From the NCBI RefSeq assembly GCF_001455965.1, contig NZ_LKKO01000028.1, positions 17,588 to 81,587 on the forward strand: 64,000 nucleotides of DNA, given 5' to 3'. Made by a program: the position numbers and the translations under genes. The notes under the pieces are model-generated. The model made no database searches and was not told the DNA's origin. It saw only the letters and a list, made by a program, of their open reading frames with translations. Within the stretch, counting starts at the first letter, position 1; every line of letters starts with the position of its first letter. Of the stretch, positions 32,575 through 40,922 are shown in pieces. Source of the stretch: Methylobacterium sp. GXS13. GTDB taxonomy: Bacteria > Pseudomonadota > Alphaproteobacteria > Rhizobiales > Beijerinckiaceae.

Positions 32575-32671
32575 GGGTCCGGGGCCTGCGGCCCCGGCGG
32601 GGAGGGCGGGACAGAGCCCCGCCTCTTTTCCAGGGCTCTGCCCTGGACCCGCGAGAGGGCTTGCCCTCTCG
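32575..32671 (+). repeat. multi-hairpin element between hpnJ and hpnK
   Basis: Three or four short perfect stems in a row: GGGGCC/GGCCCC near 32581-32595, CCAGGGC/GCCCTGG (32630-32636, 32640-32646) and GAGAGGGC/GCCCTCTC (32653-32660, 32663-32670). The same sequence style occurs as an intergenic repeat in high-GC alphaproteobacteria. Its place inside an operon suggests RNA processing or attenuation, which is inference. Confidence 0.6.
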
Positions 32672-32691
32672 ACACCCATGACGAGGTTATT

Positions 32692-33534
32692 GTGAAGCGT
32701 CTTGTCGTTACGGCCGATGATTTCGGGTTGAGCCTCGAGGTCAACGAGGCCGTCGAGCAGGCTCACCGGGGCGGGATCCTCACCGCGGCGAGCTTGATGG
32801 TGTCGGCGCCGGCCGCCGCCGACGCCGTCGCCCGGGCGAAGCGGATGCCGTCCCTGCGGGTCGGCCTCCACCTCGTCCTGGTCGAAGCCTGGCCAACCCT
32901 GCCGGCGGCGCAGCTGCCGGACCTGACCGACGCGGCCGGCCTGATGCGCGCCGACATGGCCCGGGTCGGCCTCGACCTCGCCCGCAAGCCCGCCGCCCGG
33001 CACCAGCTCGCCGCCGAAATCACGGCGCAGTTCGAGGCTTACCGGGCGACCGGCCTGCCCCTCGACCACGTCAACGCCCACAAGCATTTCCACGTCCACC
33101 CGCTGATCGCCGGCGCGGTGCTGCGCATCGGGCGCGGCTACGGCATGCGGGCGATCCGCGTCCCTCGGGAGCCGCGCCAGCTCCTCCGCCGGGCCGAGGC
33201 GAGCGCCCGGCCCCGGCCGGCCCTCGACATCGCCCCCTGGGCGGCCCTGCTCGCCGTGCGCGCCCGCCAGGCCGGCCTGCTGATTCCCGACCGGACCCTC
33301 GGGCTCGCCTGGTCCGGCGCCATGACCCCGCTGCGCGTGGCGGCGCTCCTGGCGCAGCTGCCGGACGGCCTGACCGAGCTCTACACCCACCCGGCCACCG
33401 CTGGCGGCTTTCCCGGCGAGGCGCCGGGCTACCTCTACGCCGACGAGCACGATGCGCTGGTCGACCCGGCCTCCCGGGCGGCCGCCGACGCGTCGGGTGC
33501 GCTCAGGGGCGGGGTTTCGGATTTTTCGGATTAA
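32692..33534 (+). CDS. hpnK: HpnK, YdjC-type deacetylase
   Basis: A 280-residue carbohydrate deacetylase of the YdjC/ChbG fold. It has the metal-site motif VTADDFGLS at the N-terminus, HLVL, and HKHFHVHP with the second metal-binding His pair near residue 130; PATAGG near the end is also typical. In the hopanoid pathway HpnK removes the acetyl group from BHT-N-acetylglucosamine before HpnJ acts. It starts at GTG 32692 (MKRLVVTADDFG). Its last 32 bases overlap the 3' end of the opposing vapC-like gene. Confidence 0.93.
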   Translation: MKRLVVTADDFGLSLEVNEAVEQAHRGGILTAASLMVSAPAAADAVARAKRMPSLRVGLHLVLVEAWPTLPAAQLPDLTDAAGLMRADMARVGLDLARKPAARHQLAAEITAQFEAYRATGLPLDHVNAHKHFHVHPLIAGAVLRIGRGYGMRAIRVPREPRQLLRRAEASARPRPALDIAPWAALLAVRARQAGLLIPDRTLGLAWSGAMTPLRVAALLAQLPDGLTELYTHPATAGGFPGEAPGYLYADEHDALVDPASRAAADASGALRGGVSDFSD

Positions 33535-33940
33535 AAGCGTCCGAGCTTTTCGCCGCGAAGCGAGCCGCGAGAGGATGATCACGCAAGGCGTGGTCCAGCG
33601 TAACCAGGCGTCGGCCTTCCACGAGACACCGCGCCAGTAACATCCTGTCGAACGGATCATGCGTCGGCGGCATCGGCTCGACGGCCGCGACGGCGTGTGA
33701 GGCCGTGATCGGTAGCATCCCGATCCCGACAGCCTCGAGGAGCTCTGCCAACATCCCGAGCGGCATGCCCGGATCGAGTTTACCGAGACGCGCCTTGATG
33801 GCGATCTCCCAGAGGCTCGCGGCGCTGGCGGCCGGATCCACATCGGGCTGGGCAATCGCGCGCGCGATCGTGGGACTCATCGAGTCGAGCCGCTTCAGCG
33901 CGACGGCAAGAAGAACGTGGCTGTCGGAGATTAGCCTCAC
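33503..33940 (-). CDS. PIN-domain toxin, VapC family
   Basis: A 145-residue PIN nuclease. Acidic residues are in place: Asp6 in LISDSHVLLA, Glu in SLWEIAIKARLGKL, and Asp residues in HDPFDRMLLARC and VTLDHAL. VapC toxins cut tRNA or rRNA. The antitoxin gene precedes it with overlapping ends (33937-33940). The gene points against the hopanoid operon and its 3' end overlaps hpnK. The C-terminal extension (DAFNPKNPKPRP) is read antisense to the hpnK end. Confidence 0.88.
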   Translation of the reverse strand: MRLISDSHVLLAVALKRLDSMSPTIARAIAQPDVDPAASAASLWEIAIKARLGKLDPGMPLGMLAELLEAVGIGMLPITASHAVAAVEPMPPTHDPFDRMLLARCLVEGRRLVTLDHALRDHPLAARFAAKSSDAFNPKNPKPRP

Positions 33941-34203
33941 GACTCCGACAAGGGCTGGATCAGAAAGTCTTCAGGCAGGGGCGCGTCGAAATCATCGGCG
34001 ATGAAGCCGGGCGTACGACTGATCCCACGGGCACGCAGCAATGCCTCGCCGGCTTCGAGATCGAGCCCGCGGGCATGGCGATGCGGCACCATGTCGAGCA
34101 CCGGCTTGCCGTCCCGGGTGACGACGATGGTCTCACCGCCTTCGACGCGTGCGGCGAGTTCCGCCAAGCCCGGTGCCGCCTTCTCCAACGCGATCGTGGT
34201 CAT
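33937..34203 (-). CDS. Phd/YefM-type antitoxin (VapB partner)
   Basis: An 88-residue protein. The Phd/YefM N-terminal domain appears in LAELAARVEGGETIVVTRDGKPVLDMVP; the acidic C-terminus (FIADDFDAPLPEDFL) is the toxin-binding tail. It overlaps vapC by 4 bases, the usual coupled TA layout, and probably autoregulates. ATG 34203 was chosen because the family starts here; no strong ribosome site is evident and a longer frame exists to 34314. Confidence 0.85.
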   Translation of the reverse strand: MTTIALEKAAPGLAELAARVEGGETIVVTRDGKPVLDMVPHRHARGLDLEAGEALLRARGISRTPGFIADDFDAPLPEDFLIQPLSES

Positions 34204-34332
34204 GGCGTGAGGTTGGAGCGCGTCGCATCCGAGGAAAAGAGGCTGACCACCGGGCATAGCCTGTGCGGTCGTCGCCTCGGACACCGCGCGGCCCCGTTCC
34301 GGTGCCGCCTTCACCGGCGATTGACCGCCGCA

Positions 34333-34356
34333 GATACCTGACTAAAGTCAGATATC
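34333..34356. promoter_or_regulatory. 24-base palindrome abutting the MarR-GNAT start, probable operator
   Basis: GATA-C-CTGACT-AA-AGTCAG-A-TATC, with 10 of 12 base pairs symmetric, ends at the base before ATG 34357. MarR proteins bind such palindromes, so this is a likely autoregulatory site. It takes the place where a ribosome site should be, suggesting a leaderless or weakly initiated transcript. Confidence 0.65.
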
Positions 34357-35232
34357 ATGACGTTCGATTCGATCGCCCGATTCCGCCGGTTCGCCCGCGC
34401 CGTCACCGCGGAGGTCGGCGCCCTCGACACCTCGTTCCTCGGCCGGAGCCGGCCCCTCGGGGCGGCCCGCGTGGTGAACGCGATCGGCGCCGGGCGCACC
34501 GACGTCGCCGAGATCCGCGCCTATCTCGGCCTCGATTCCGGACTGATGAGCCGCCTGTTGCGGAGCCTCGAAGAGGAGGGCTTGGTCGCCACCGAGCCGC
34601 ATCCCGCCGATGCCCGCCGCCGGGTCGCGCGCCTGACGGAGGCGGGACAAAGAGAGTTTTCGGCCTACGAGGAGCTGTCCGATGCGCGCGCCTCGGCAAT
34701 GCTGGCGCGCGCGCCCCGCGCCGACGAGCTGCTGCGTGCGATGGACCTGGTCGCCCTCACCCTCGGTCGCGACCGGATCGCCATCGCGGAAGCCGACCCG
34801 CGAAGCGGCGCCGCCCGCGCCTGCCTGGAAGCGTATTATGCCGAACTGGCGCGCAGGCTGGCGACCGGGTTCAACGTCACGCTGTCCTGCGATCCGGAGG
34901 CGGAGGCCATGGTCCGGCCGCGCGGCATGTTCCTGCTCGCCATGGCGGACGGCCTGCCGGTGGGGTGCGTCGGCCTGAAGGGCAGCGGTGGTCCGGTCGC
35001 CGAGGTGAAGCGACTCTGGATCGACCCCGCCGCCCGGGGCTTCGGCCTCGCCCGGCGCCTGATGGCGGCCGTCGAGGCCGCCGCCCGCGAGCTGTCGATT
35101 GCGGTGCTGCGCCTCGACACCAACAGCGCCCTGCCGGAAGCCCTGGCCCTCTATCGCAAGGCAGGCTGGGTCGAGATCGATCGTTTCAACGACGACCCCT
35201 ATCCCGACCACTTCTTCGAGAAGGTTCTCTGA
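34357..35232 (+). CDS. MarR-type regulator fused to a GNAT acetyltransferase
   Basis: A 291-residue fusion. Residues about 1-145 are a MarR winged helix (RVVNAIGAG, EIRAYLGLDSGLMSRLLRSLEEEGLV, DARRRVARLTEAGQREF). Residues about 150-290 are a GNAT domain (VGCVGLKG, VAEVKRLWIDPAARGFGLARRLM with the acetyl-CoA loop, LDTNSALPEALALYRKAGWVE, YPDHFFEKVL). MarR-GNAT fusions are known in bacteria. Target promoters and acetyl acceptor are unknown. It is monocistronic, inserted between the vapBC pair and hpnN, whose stop lies 15 bases away on the other strand. Confidence 0.9.
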   Translation: MTFDSIARFRRFARAVTAEVGALDTSFLGRSRPLGAARVVNAIGAGRTDVAEIRAYLGLDSGLMSRLLRSLEEEGLVATEPHPADARRRVARLTEAGQREFSAYEELSDARASAMLARAPRADELLRAMDLVALTLGRDRIAIAEADPRSGAARACLEAYYAELARRLATGFNVTLSCDPEAEAMVRPRGMFLLAMADGLPVGCVGLKGSGGPVAEVKRLWIDPAARGFGLARRLMAAVEAAARELSIAVLRLDTNSALPEALALYRKAGWVEIDRFNDDPYPDHFFEKVL

Positions 35233-35247
35233 AGGATCCGGGTCGGC

Positions 35248-37917
35248 CTACTTGGCCAACACCGGATCCGCCGTGGCGGTGCTCTTCCGTAAGGCGGCGC
35301 CGGCGGCCTTCTCACCCTCCGGGCGGTCGTCGTCGGGCTGCGCGGGCGGCTCGCCCAGCGTCGCCGGCACCACGAAGAACGCCGCGATCAGCGTGAAGAA
35401 CAGCGACAGGGCGAGCAGCTTGCCCATGCTGGCCGTGCCCGGGTGACTCGACAGGACCAGGGAGCCGAAGGCGCTGCCGGTCGTGAGAGCCGAGAAGAAG
35501 ATCGCCCGGGTCAGGCTTGAGGCGAGCATGTCGGTCACCCCCGCCCGCCAAGCGATCACGTAGTAGATGTGGAACGCGACGCCGACCGCGAGCATCAGCG
35601 GCAGGGCGATGATGTTGGCGAAGTTCAGCGGCATGCCGATGATGCGCAGCGCCATCAGGGTCCACAAGGTCGCGATGACCAGCGGGCCCAGCGTCATGGC
35701 CACGTCCCAGGGCTTGCGCAGCGCCACCGACAGGATGACGAAGATCAGCACGAAGGCGGTCACGGCCGCCTGAACGAAGGCGCCCAGGATCGTATAGGTC
35801 GATTGCGTCGTGGCTACGGGGGCCCCGGTGGCGTGGGGCGCGACCTTCAGGACCTCGTCCGAGAAGGTACGCAGCACCTCGTCATCGTTCGAATTACCCT
35901 TGGGATGGACCTCGATGCGGGCGCGCCCATCCGCGGCGACCCAATCGGCCTTCAGCTGCGGCGGCAGGTTGTCGAGGGTGATCTTCTCCGGGTGAAGCAG
36001 GTCGCGCAGGCGCTGCAGCAGCGGCACGAGATCCTTGGTCAGGGCGACCGAGGCCGCTTCGCGCAGCTGAACGGGTCCGCCGGCGAGCTTGTCGAGGGTG
36101 CCCGCAAGCTGCTTGGCGGTCTGTGCGCCCGCGGCATCCTTGCCGTCGCCCGCGACCCCATTCAGGGCCGTGGCCGCATCCTTGAGCGCCTTGACGTTCT
36201 CGGCATCGGTCGGCGGCGGCGGCTTGCGGCCGGGATTGAGCACCGGATCGAGGAGCTGGGCCGTGTCGGCGATCGCCGCGAGCTTCTTGTCCTGGTCCCG
36301 CGGCACGAAGGTGTCGATGCTGTTGACCGAGGAGGTCACCGGCAACGCCGCCAGGGTCTTCGACAGGGCCGGTACCGCGTCGACGTTGGGGGCCAGCACG
36401 TCGATCAGGTTGGGGCTGGTCTCCGGGTTACTGATCAGATCGAGATAGGTGGCGATCGACTCCGTCTTGGTGCTGCGCAGATGCATCGGGTTGGAATCGA
36501 ACGGCAGATGCCAGAGCAGCGGCGCTCCGGCTAGGGTCACCAAACCGACCGCGATGAGGATCGGCTTGCGCTGGCGGATGATCCACGGATCGACGCCGAC
36601 CAGCCACTCGGTCTGCACGGCGGCTTTCTCACCCTTGGGCTCGAACACCGCGATCAGCGCCGGCAGCAGGGTCAGGGAGAACAGGTAGGCCACGACCATG
36701 CCGACGCCGGCGATCAGGCCCAGTTCCGAGACGCCCCGGAAGGCGGTGGGGAGGAAGGCGAAGAAGCCGGCCACCAAGGAGACGGCCGCCAGCGTCAGCG
36801 ACCAGCCGACCCCGCGGGCCGCGGCCCGGATCGCGCTCTGGAGGGTCGGCTGCTCGTAGCGGTCCGCGCGGTAGCGCACGGAAAACTGGATGCCGAAATC
36901 GATGCCGAGCCCGACGAACAGGGCCGCGAAGGCCACCGAGATCGGGTTCAGCTCCTTGACCATGATCAGGCCGAGGGCGGCCGTGACGATGAGGCCCGCA
37001 AAGGTGGTGATCAGGACCGCGCCAACGAGCTTGCCGGAGCGCAGCGCCAGCCACAGGAACAGCACGATCGCGCCGACGATGATGCTGTTGTTGAGGGCTG
37101 CATCCTCGGAGAGGGTCGCGAATTCCTCGTCCGCCACCGCGACCGTGCCGGTCAGCCGCATGCGCAGGCCGTGCTCGGCGTCGATCTTGAGATCCTGCGC
37201 GACGTTGCGGATCAGCTTGGTCGCCTGGTAGCCGGGCTCCAGGGCGTTGAAGTCCAGAACCGGCTGGATGATCACGAACTTCATCTTGTCCGTGACGCTG
37301 CTCTCGCCGTTGGCCAGCAGCTCCTGCCAGGACATCCGCGCGGGCTTGCCGGCCAGCACCTTCTGCAGCGTGGCGTCGATCTGCCCCATGGGCTTGTCGA
37401 GATCTGCGAGCTTGGCGTCGCCACTCTTCACGCCGCGCGCGCCGAGCGAGAGCACCCGCATCACGCCACGCAAGGACGGGTCGGCGGCCAGCGGCCCGAG
37501 CAGGCCCTGCTGCTGGGTCAGCTCCTCCAGCGTCTTGTCGAGCTGAGCCTGGGGCATCAGCAGCAGGCCGTTCTTGTCGAAGAACGGGCCGCCATCGGGC
37601 CGGTAGACGGTCTCGATCAGGTTCTTGTGGGCGGTCAGCGCCTTGGCCAGATTGGCCGCCGCTTCCTCAGTCTCCTCGGGCGTCTCGCCGTTGATGACCG
37701 CCACGATGGTGTTGCCGCGCTGCGGGAACGCCTTCTCGAAGTTGATCTCGTCCTGGCGCCAGGGCTCCTTCGGATCGATGAGCCGCTCGACATCGGTGTT
37801 GATGCGGAAGAGATGTGCCGCGACTCCGAGGCTCGCGACCGTGATGAACGCCATCAGGGCGATCACGATCCACCGATACCGCACCGAGAACGCGACGAGA
37901 CCTTCGATCACGAGCAC
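35248..37917 (-). CDS. hpnN: HpnN, RND-family hopanoid transporter
   Basis: An 889-residue RND/MMPL-type inner-membrane protein that moves hopanoids to the outer membrane in Rhodopseudomonas. It has the usual layout: one N-terminal helix, a large periplasmic loop (INTDVERLIDP onward), a block of helices around residues 265-440 (VGAIVLFLWLALRSG, FAALFVGLGIDFGIQFSVRYR with the sterol-sensing/MMPL-like GxxxDFGI motif), a second loop and a second block (about 715-865). The start is GTG 37917. It diverges from hpnH across 601 bases. The C-terminal 30 residues are polar. Confidence 0.94.
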   Translation of the reverse strand: MLVIEGLVAFSVRYRWIVIALMAFITVASLGVAAHLFRINTDVERLIDPKEPWRQDEINFEKAFPQRGNTIVAVINGETPEETEEAAANLAKALTAHKNLIETVYRPDGGPFFDKNGLLLMPQAQLDKTLEELTQQQGLLGPLAADPSLRGVMRVLSLGARGVKSGDAKLADLDKPMGQIDATLQKVLAGKPARMSWQELLANGESSVTDKMKFVIIQPVLDFNALEPGYQATKLIRNVAQDLKIDAEHGLRMRLTGTVAVADEEFATLSEDAALNNSIIVGAIVLFLWLALRSGKLVGAVLITTFAGLIVTAALGLIMVKELNPISVAFAALFVGLGIDFGIQFSVRYRADRYEQPTLQSAIRAAARGVGWSLTLAAVSLVAGFFAFLPTAFRGVSELGLIAGVGMVVAYLFSLTLLPALIAVFEPKGEKAAVQTEWLVGVDPWIIRQRKPILIAVGLVTLAGAPLLWHLPFDSNPMHLRSTKTESIATYLDLISNPETSPNLIDVLAPNVDAVPALSKTLAALPVTSSVNSIDTFVPRDQDKKLAAIADTAQLLDPVLNPGRKPPPPTDAENVKALKDAATALNGVAGDGKDAAGAQTAKQLAGTLDKLAGGPVQLREAASVALTKDLVPLLQRLRDLLHPEKITLDNLPPQLKADWVAADGRARIEVHPKGNSNDDEVLRTFSDEVLKVAPHATGAPVATTQSTYTILGAFVQAAVTAFVLIFVILSVALRKPWDVAMTLGPLVIATLWTLMALRIIGMPLNFANIIALPLMLAVGVAFHIYYVIAWRAGVTDMLASSLTRAIFFSALTTGSAFGSLVLSSHPGTASMGKLLALSLFFTLIAAFFVVPATLGEPPAQPDDDRPEGEKAAGAALRKSTATADPVLAK

Positions 37918-38518
37918 CCTGCCTGTTCGCCCCGGACGCGCCCCATGCGCGACCGGCTATTCCCATTCGCCCCGAGGATCGGCGCGACCGGGCTCAAACG
38001 CCCGCGTGACGGCCGCCCCGCCATCCGCGCGGCCGCCGTTCGGTGTCGGGGAACGCCGCACCGCACAATCTGGTCGCACAACGCGTCTGCGCAAGCCGGG
38101 CTGTCCGATACGGAGTGCTGCCGCAGCCGCCAGCCGTGTGCCAACCCTTGCATCGCGGCCACAGGGCTCAGTAAAGAGGGCAGTCCCAGATTGCAACGCG
38201 ATGGGCCCGGTACAGCCTTTGCCTAGGCGGATGTGCGATGGCGCACGGCAATCTCGGGCTGGCGACCAAAATCTTGGGATTTCGGTCGCATTGCGGACGC
38301 AATGCACGTGCTGTCCTCAACCGTCAGGCGATCTGATCCGCCAACCCCGCCGCAGGCAATGCATGTGGCGCGGTTGCGTCAGGAACGGAATAAGTCGTTA
38401 TGGCCTCGCCGAAATGGGGTCGTTTCAGATTAGTTCCAAGCTAGAGCGCTGGAATTCGAGTTTTTTTCGCGGTAAGCACCCCAACGCCCCGGGGCCGACG
38501 CAGTAAGGAGCCGCAATC
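37918..38518. promoter_or_regulatory. divergent regulatory region between hpnN and hpnH
   Basis: A 601-base non-coding region. It contains two adjacent inverted repeats: GCGACC-A-AAATC / GATTT-C-GGTCGC (38262-38289), then ATTGCG-GA-CGCAAT (38290-38303). It also has a direct repeat GCAATGCACGTG / GCAATGCATGTG (38299-38310 and 38356-38367). An AT-richer stretch near 38390-38470 leads into the hpnH leader. Open frames here look like shadows. Confidence 0.55.
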
Positions 38519-39682
38519 TTGGGTATCCCCCTCCGGTACGTCGCGAAGATCGGCGGCTACATCCTCAAACAGCACCTCACGGGCCGCAAGCGCTACCCGC
38601 TGGTGATGATGATGGAACCCCTGTTCCGCTGTAATCTCGCCTGCGCCGGCTGCGGTAAGATCGATTACCCGGACGAGATCCTGAACAAGCGGCTCCCGGT
38701 CGCCGACGCGCTCGAATCCGTGCGCGAGTGCGGCGCCCCCGTGGTGGTGATCGCCGGCGGCGAGCCGCTGCTGCACAAGGATCTCCCGCAGATCGTTCAG
38801 GGCATCATCGATCAGAAGAAGTTCGCGATCGTGTGCACGAACGCGCTGCTGCTCGAGAAGAAGATCAAGGACTACAAGCCGAGCCCGTACTTCACCTGGT
38901 CGATCCACCTGGATGGCGACAAGGAGATGCACGATCAGTCGGTGTGCCAGCGCGGCGTTTACGACAAGGCCGTCGCGGCCATCGCCAAGGCCAAGGAGAT
39001 GGGCTTCCGGGTCACCATCAACTGCACCTTCTTCAACAATTCCTCGCCGGAGAAGATCGCGGACTTCTTCGACAGCGTGACCCGGATGGGCATCGACGGC
39101 ATCACCGTCTCCCCCGGCTACGCCTATGAGCGCGCCCCCGACCAGAAGCACTTCCTGAACCGCAAGGCGACCAAGGAGCTGTTCCGCGGCGTGTTCCGGC
39201 ACGGCAAGGAGAAGGGCCGCGAGAAGTGGACCTTCCAGCAGTCGGGGCTGTTCCTCGACTTCCTGGCCGGCAACCAGACCTACCACTGCACCCCTTGGGG
39301 CAACCCGACCCGCACCGTGTTCGGCTGGCAGAAGCCCTGCTACCTGCTCGGCGAGGGCTACGCGGCGACCTTCAAGGAGCTGATGGAAGAGACCGACTGG
39401 GATTCCTACGGCACCGGCAACTACGAGAAGTGCGCCGACTGCATGGTCCATTCGGGCTACGAGGCCTCCTCGGTGGTCGATTCGGTCCGCAAGCCCTGGA
39501 AGCCGCTGGTTCATGCGATCCGCGGCATCAAGACCGACGGCGCGATGGCCCCGGAGGTCAGCCTGGAGAACCAGCGTCCGGCCGAGTTCGTGTTCTCGCG
39601 CAACGTCGCCCAGAAGCTGTCCGAGATCAAAGCGGCCGGCGTCGACACGAAGCAGGAAGCCCGCAAGCGCACCGCGGCCTGA
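38519..39682 (+). CDS. hpnH: HpnH, adenosylhopane-forming radical SAM enzyme
   Basis: A 387-residue radical SAM protein that adds adenosine to diploptene, the first side-chain step of C35 hopanoids. The cluster motif is CNLACAGC (residues about 41-48), in the family context PLFRCNLACAGCGKIDYP; IAGGEPLLHKD, CTNALLL and TFFNNSSPEKIADFFD follow. The C-terminal domain has CTPWGNPTRTVFGWQKPCY and CADCMVHSGYEASSV. It starts at TTG 38519 with AAGGAG 8 bases upstream, matching the usual N-terminus. A clear terminator follows. Confidence 0.96.
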   Translation: MGIPLRYVAKIGGYILKQHLTGRKRYPLVMMMEPLFRCNLACAGCGKIDYPDEILNKRLPVADALESVRECGAPVVVIAGGEPLLHKDLPQIVQGIIDQKKFAIVCTNALLLEKKIKDYKPSPYFTWSIHLDGDKEMHDQSVCQRGVYDKAVAAIAKAKEMGFRVTINCTFFNNSSPEKIADFFDSVTRMGIDGITVSPGYAYERAPDQKHFLNRKATKELFRGVFRHGKEKGREKWTFQQSGLFLDFLAGNQTYHCTPWGNPTRTVFGWQKPCYLLGEGYAATFKELMEETDWDSYGTGNYEKCADCMVHSGYEASSVVDSVRKPWKPLVHAIRGIKTDGAMAPEVSLENQRPAEFVFSRNVAQKLSEIKAAGVDTKQEARKRTAA

Positions 39683-39708
39683 TCCGCACGCATCGGAACA
39701 CTTGGAAA

Positions 39709-39736
39709 GCCCGCGGCCCCACGGCCGCGGGCTTTT
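39709..39736 (+). terminator. rho-independent terminator of hpnH
   Basis: Perfect 10-base stem GCCCGCGGCC / GGCCGCGGGC with loop CCAC (39709-39732), followed by TTTT; 26 bases after the hpnH stop. Confidence 0.85.
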
Positions 39737-40108
39737 CGTTTGCGCGTCTGGCGCGACGGGCGGCTGGATCGTGCGGTGAGTCATGCGGCGCCATCGAGGC
39801 GATCCAGGAACCCGCTCCGGTCGGGAAACGTGCGCGGCACCGGATTCCTGTGCGACGCTCGCAAGGCGTGGCCGAAACACCTTCGCCGGCGGGCTGCCGC
39901 GGGCCGCGTCCGAGTTCGATCGATCACCTCGTGCGAGCGAATGCGGATTCGAGAGGCGGATGACCGGACAGGTCGATCGGCAAGCGTGGCCAAAGCGATA
40001 GTTCGTTGGATGACACCTCGAATAAGACCGGTTTATTGATTTATTGGAACTGCGATGGACTGGATGATTTGAGTAGCCGGTGATTATCAATAATCGCGGG
40101 TGACAGCT
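39737..40108. other. intergenic region with AT-rich promoter-like segment before rlpA-like gene
   Basis: About 370 non-coding bases. The last 110 are notably AT-rich for this genome and contain repeated TTATTG and a perfect palindrome GATTAT-CA-ATAATC (40082-40095), 14 bases before the start of the RlpA-like gene. Probably its promoter and operator; no sigma-70 pair stands out. Confidence 0.5.
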
Positions 40109-40876
40109 ATGATCCGCTCCATCGGTCAAGACAGGCTAGGGTTGGGCCAAGTCCTCCTTCTCGTTTCGATCCTGTCGGCCACTGACGCGCAGGCTCAGGA
40201 TGGTCAATTGCAGGAACTGGAACGCCGCGGCGAGGCGGATCAAGGGTTTGTCCTGAGACGAGAAGCACCGGTGTTCACCTATCGGCACTTCACGGCCCAG
40301 CTTCCAGCTTTCTCATCGTCACCTGAAGAGATGGATCCGCCCGAGGCGTCGACGTTCAGCCTCCCCGCGCAGCCGAAATTTCCGGCGGCGGTTCATCCGG
40401 TCCGCCAGGAGCAGGCGGGTCTCATGGGGCTCTTCGGGGAGACGATCGATGCCGGGGCGGCACAAGAGGGGCTCTCCGGTGCCCGCTCGGAGCCTTCCCC
40501 GGCCGAGCCGTCGACCACCGCCGTCGCAGCGCAGCCGGAGACGGCCGATGCTCATCCTGGACATGAGCCGCGAGCAGCCGAGGCGAGACTTCTCGGGAGC
40601 GGGCGAGCGAGTTGGTACAAGCACCCCGGCAGAACGGCCAATGGTGAACAGTACGATCCCAACGAACTGACGGCCGCACACCACACCCTGCCGTTCGGGA
40701 CGAAGGTCAAGGTCGTCAATACTCGGAACGGCCGATCCGTCATCGTTCGGATCACGGATCGGACCAACGAGCGCACCAAGGCCAAACGGAACTATGCCAT
40801 CGATCTGTCGCGCGCGAGCGCGCAGAGGATCGGGATCGCGGGCATCGGGCGCGTCGCCCTGTATCAGGTCGAATGA
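40109..40876 (+). CDS. RlpA-like double-psi beta-barrel protein
   Basis: A 255-residue exported protein. The N-terminal hydrophobic segment (GLGQVLLLVSILSATDAQAQ) is a signal peptide without a lipobox Cys. A long Pro/Glu-rich linker leads to a C-terminal DPBB domain (about 165-255): GRASWY, RTANGEQYDPNELTAAHHTLPFGTKVKV, RSVIVRITDR and YAIDLSRASAQRIG. RlpA proteins are septal lytic transglycosylases; the conserved catalytic Asp in ITDR is present. No SPOR domain. ATG 40109 has GGGTGA just upstream; GTG 40100 is the alternative. Confidence 0.88.
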   Translation: MIRSIGQDRLGLGQVLLLVSILSATDAQAQDGQLQELERRGEADQGFVLRREAPVFTYRHFTAQLPAFSSSPEEMDPPEASTFSLPAQPKFPAAVHPVRQEQAGLMGLFGETIDAGAAQEGLSGARSEPSPAEPSTTAVAAQPETADAHPGHEPRAAEARLLGSGRASWYKHPGRTANGEQYDPNELTAAHHTLPFGTKVKVVNTRNGRSVIVRITDRTNERTKAKRNYAIDLSRASAQRIGIAGIGRVALYQVE

Positions 40877-40922
40877 CGCGGTCGCGTCCGTCACGTCGGA
40901 CGCTTGGGCGCCGTCGATCCCG

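Noticed and set aside
29791..33855. Very long minus-strand open frame across hpnI-hpnJ-hpnK
   Set aside because: It is antisense to three recognisable hopanoid genes, and its translation is repetitive Gly/Arg/Asp/Leu with no domain.
37957..38506. Possible genes in the hpnN-hpnH spacer
   Set aside because: Frames there lack ribosome sites, domains and consistent codon bias, and the region is rich in palindromes typical of regulation.
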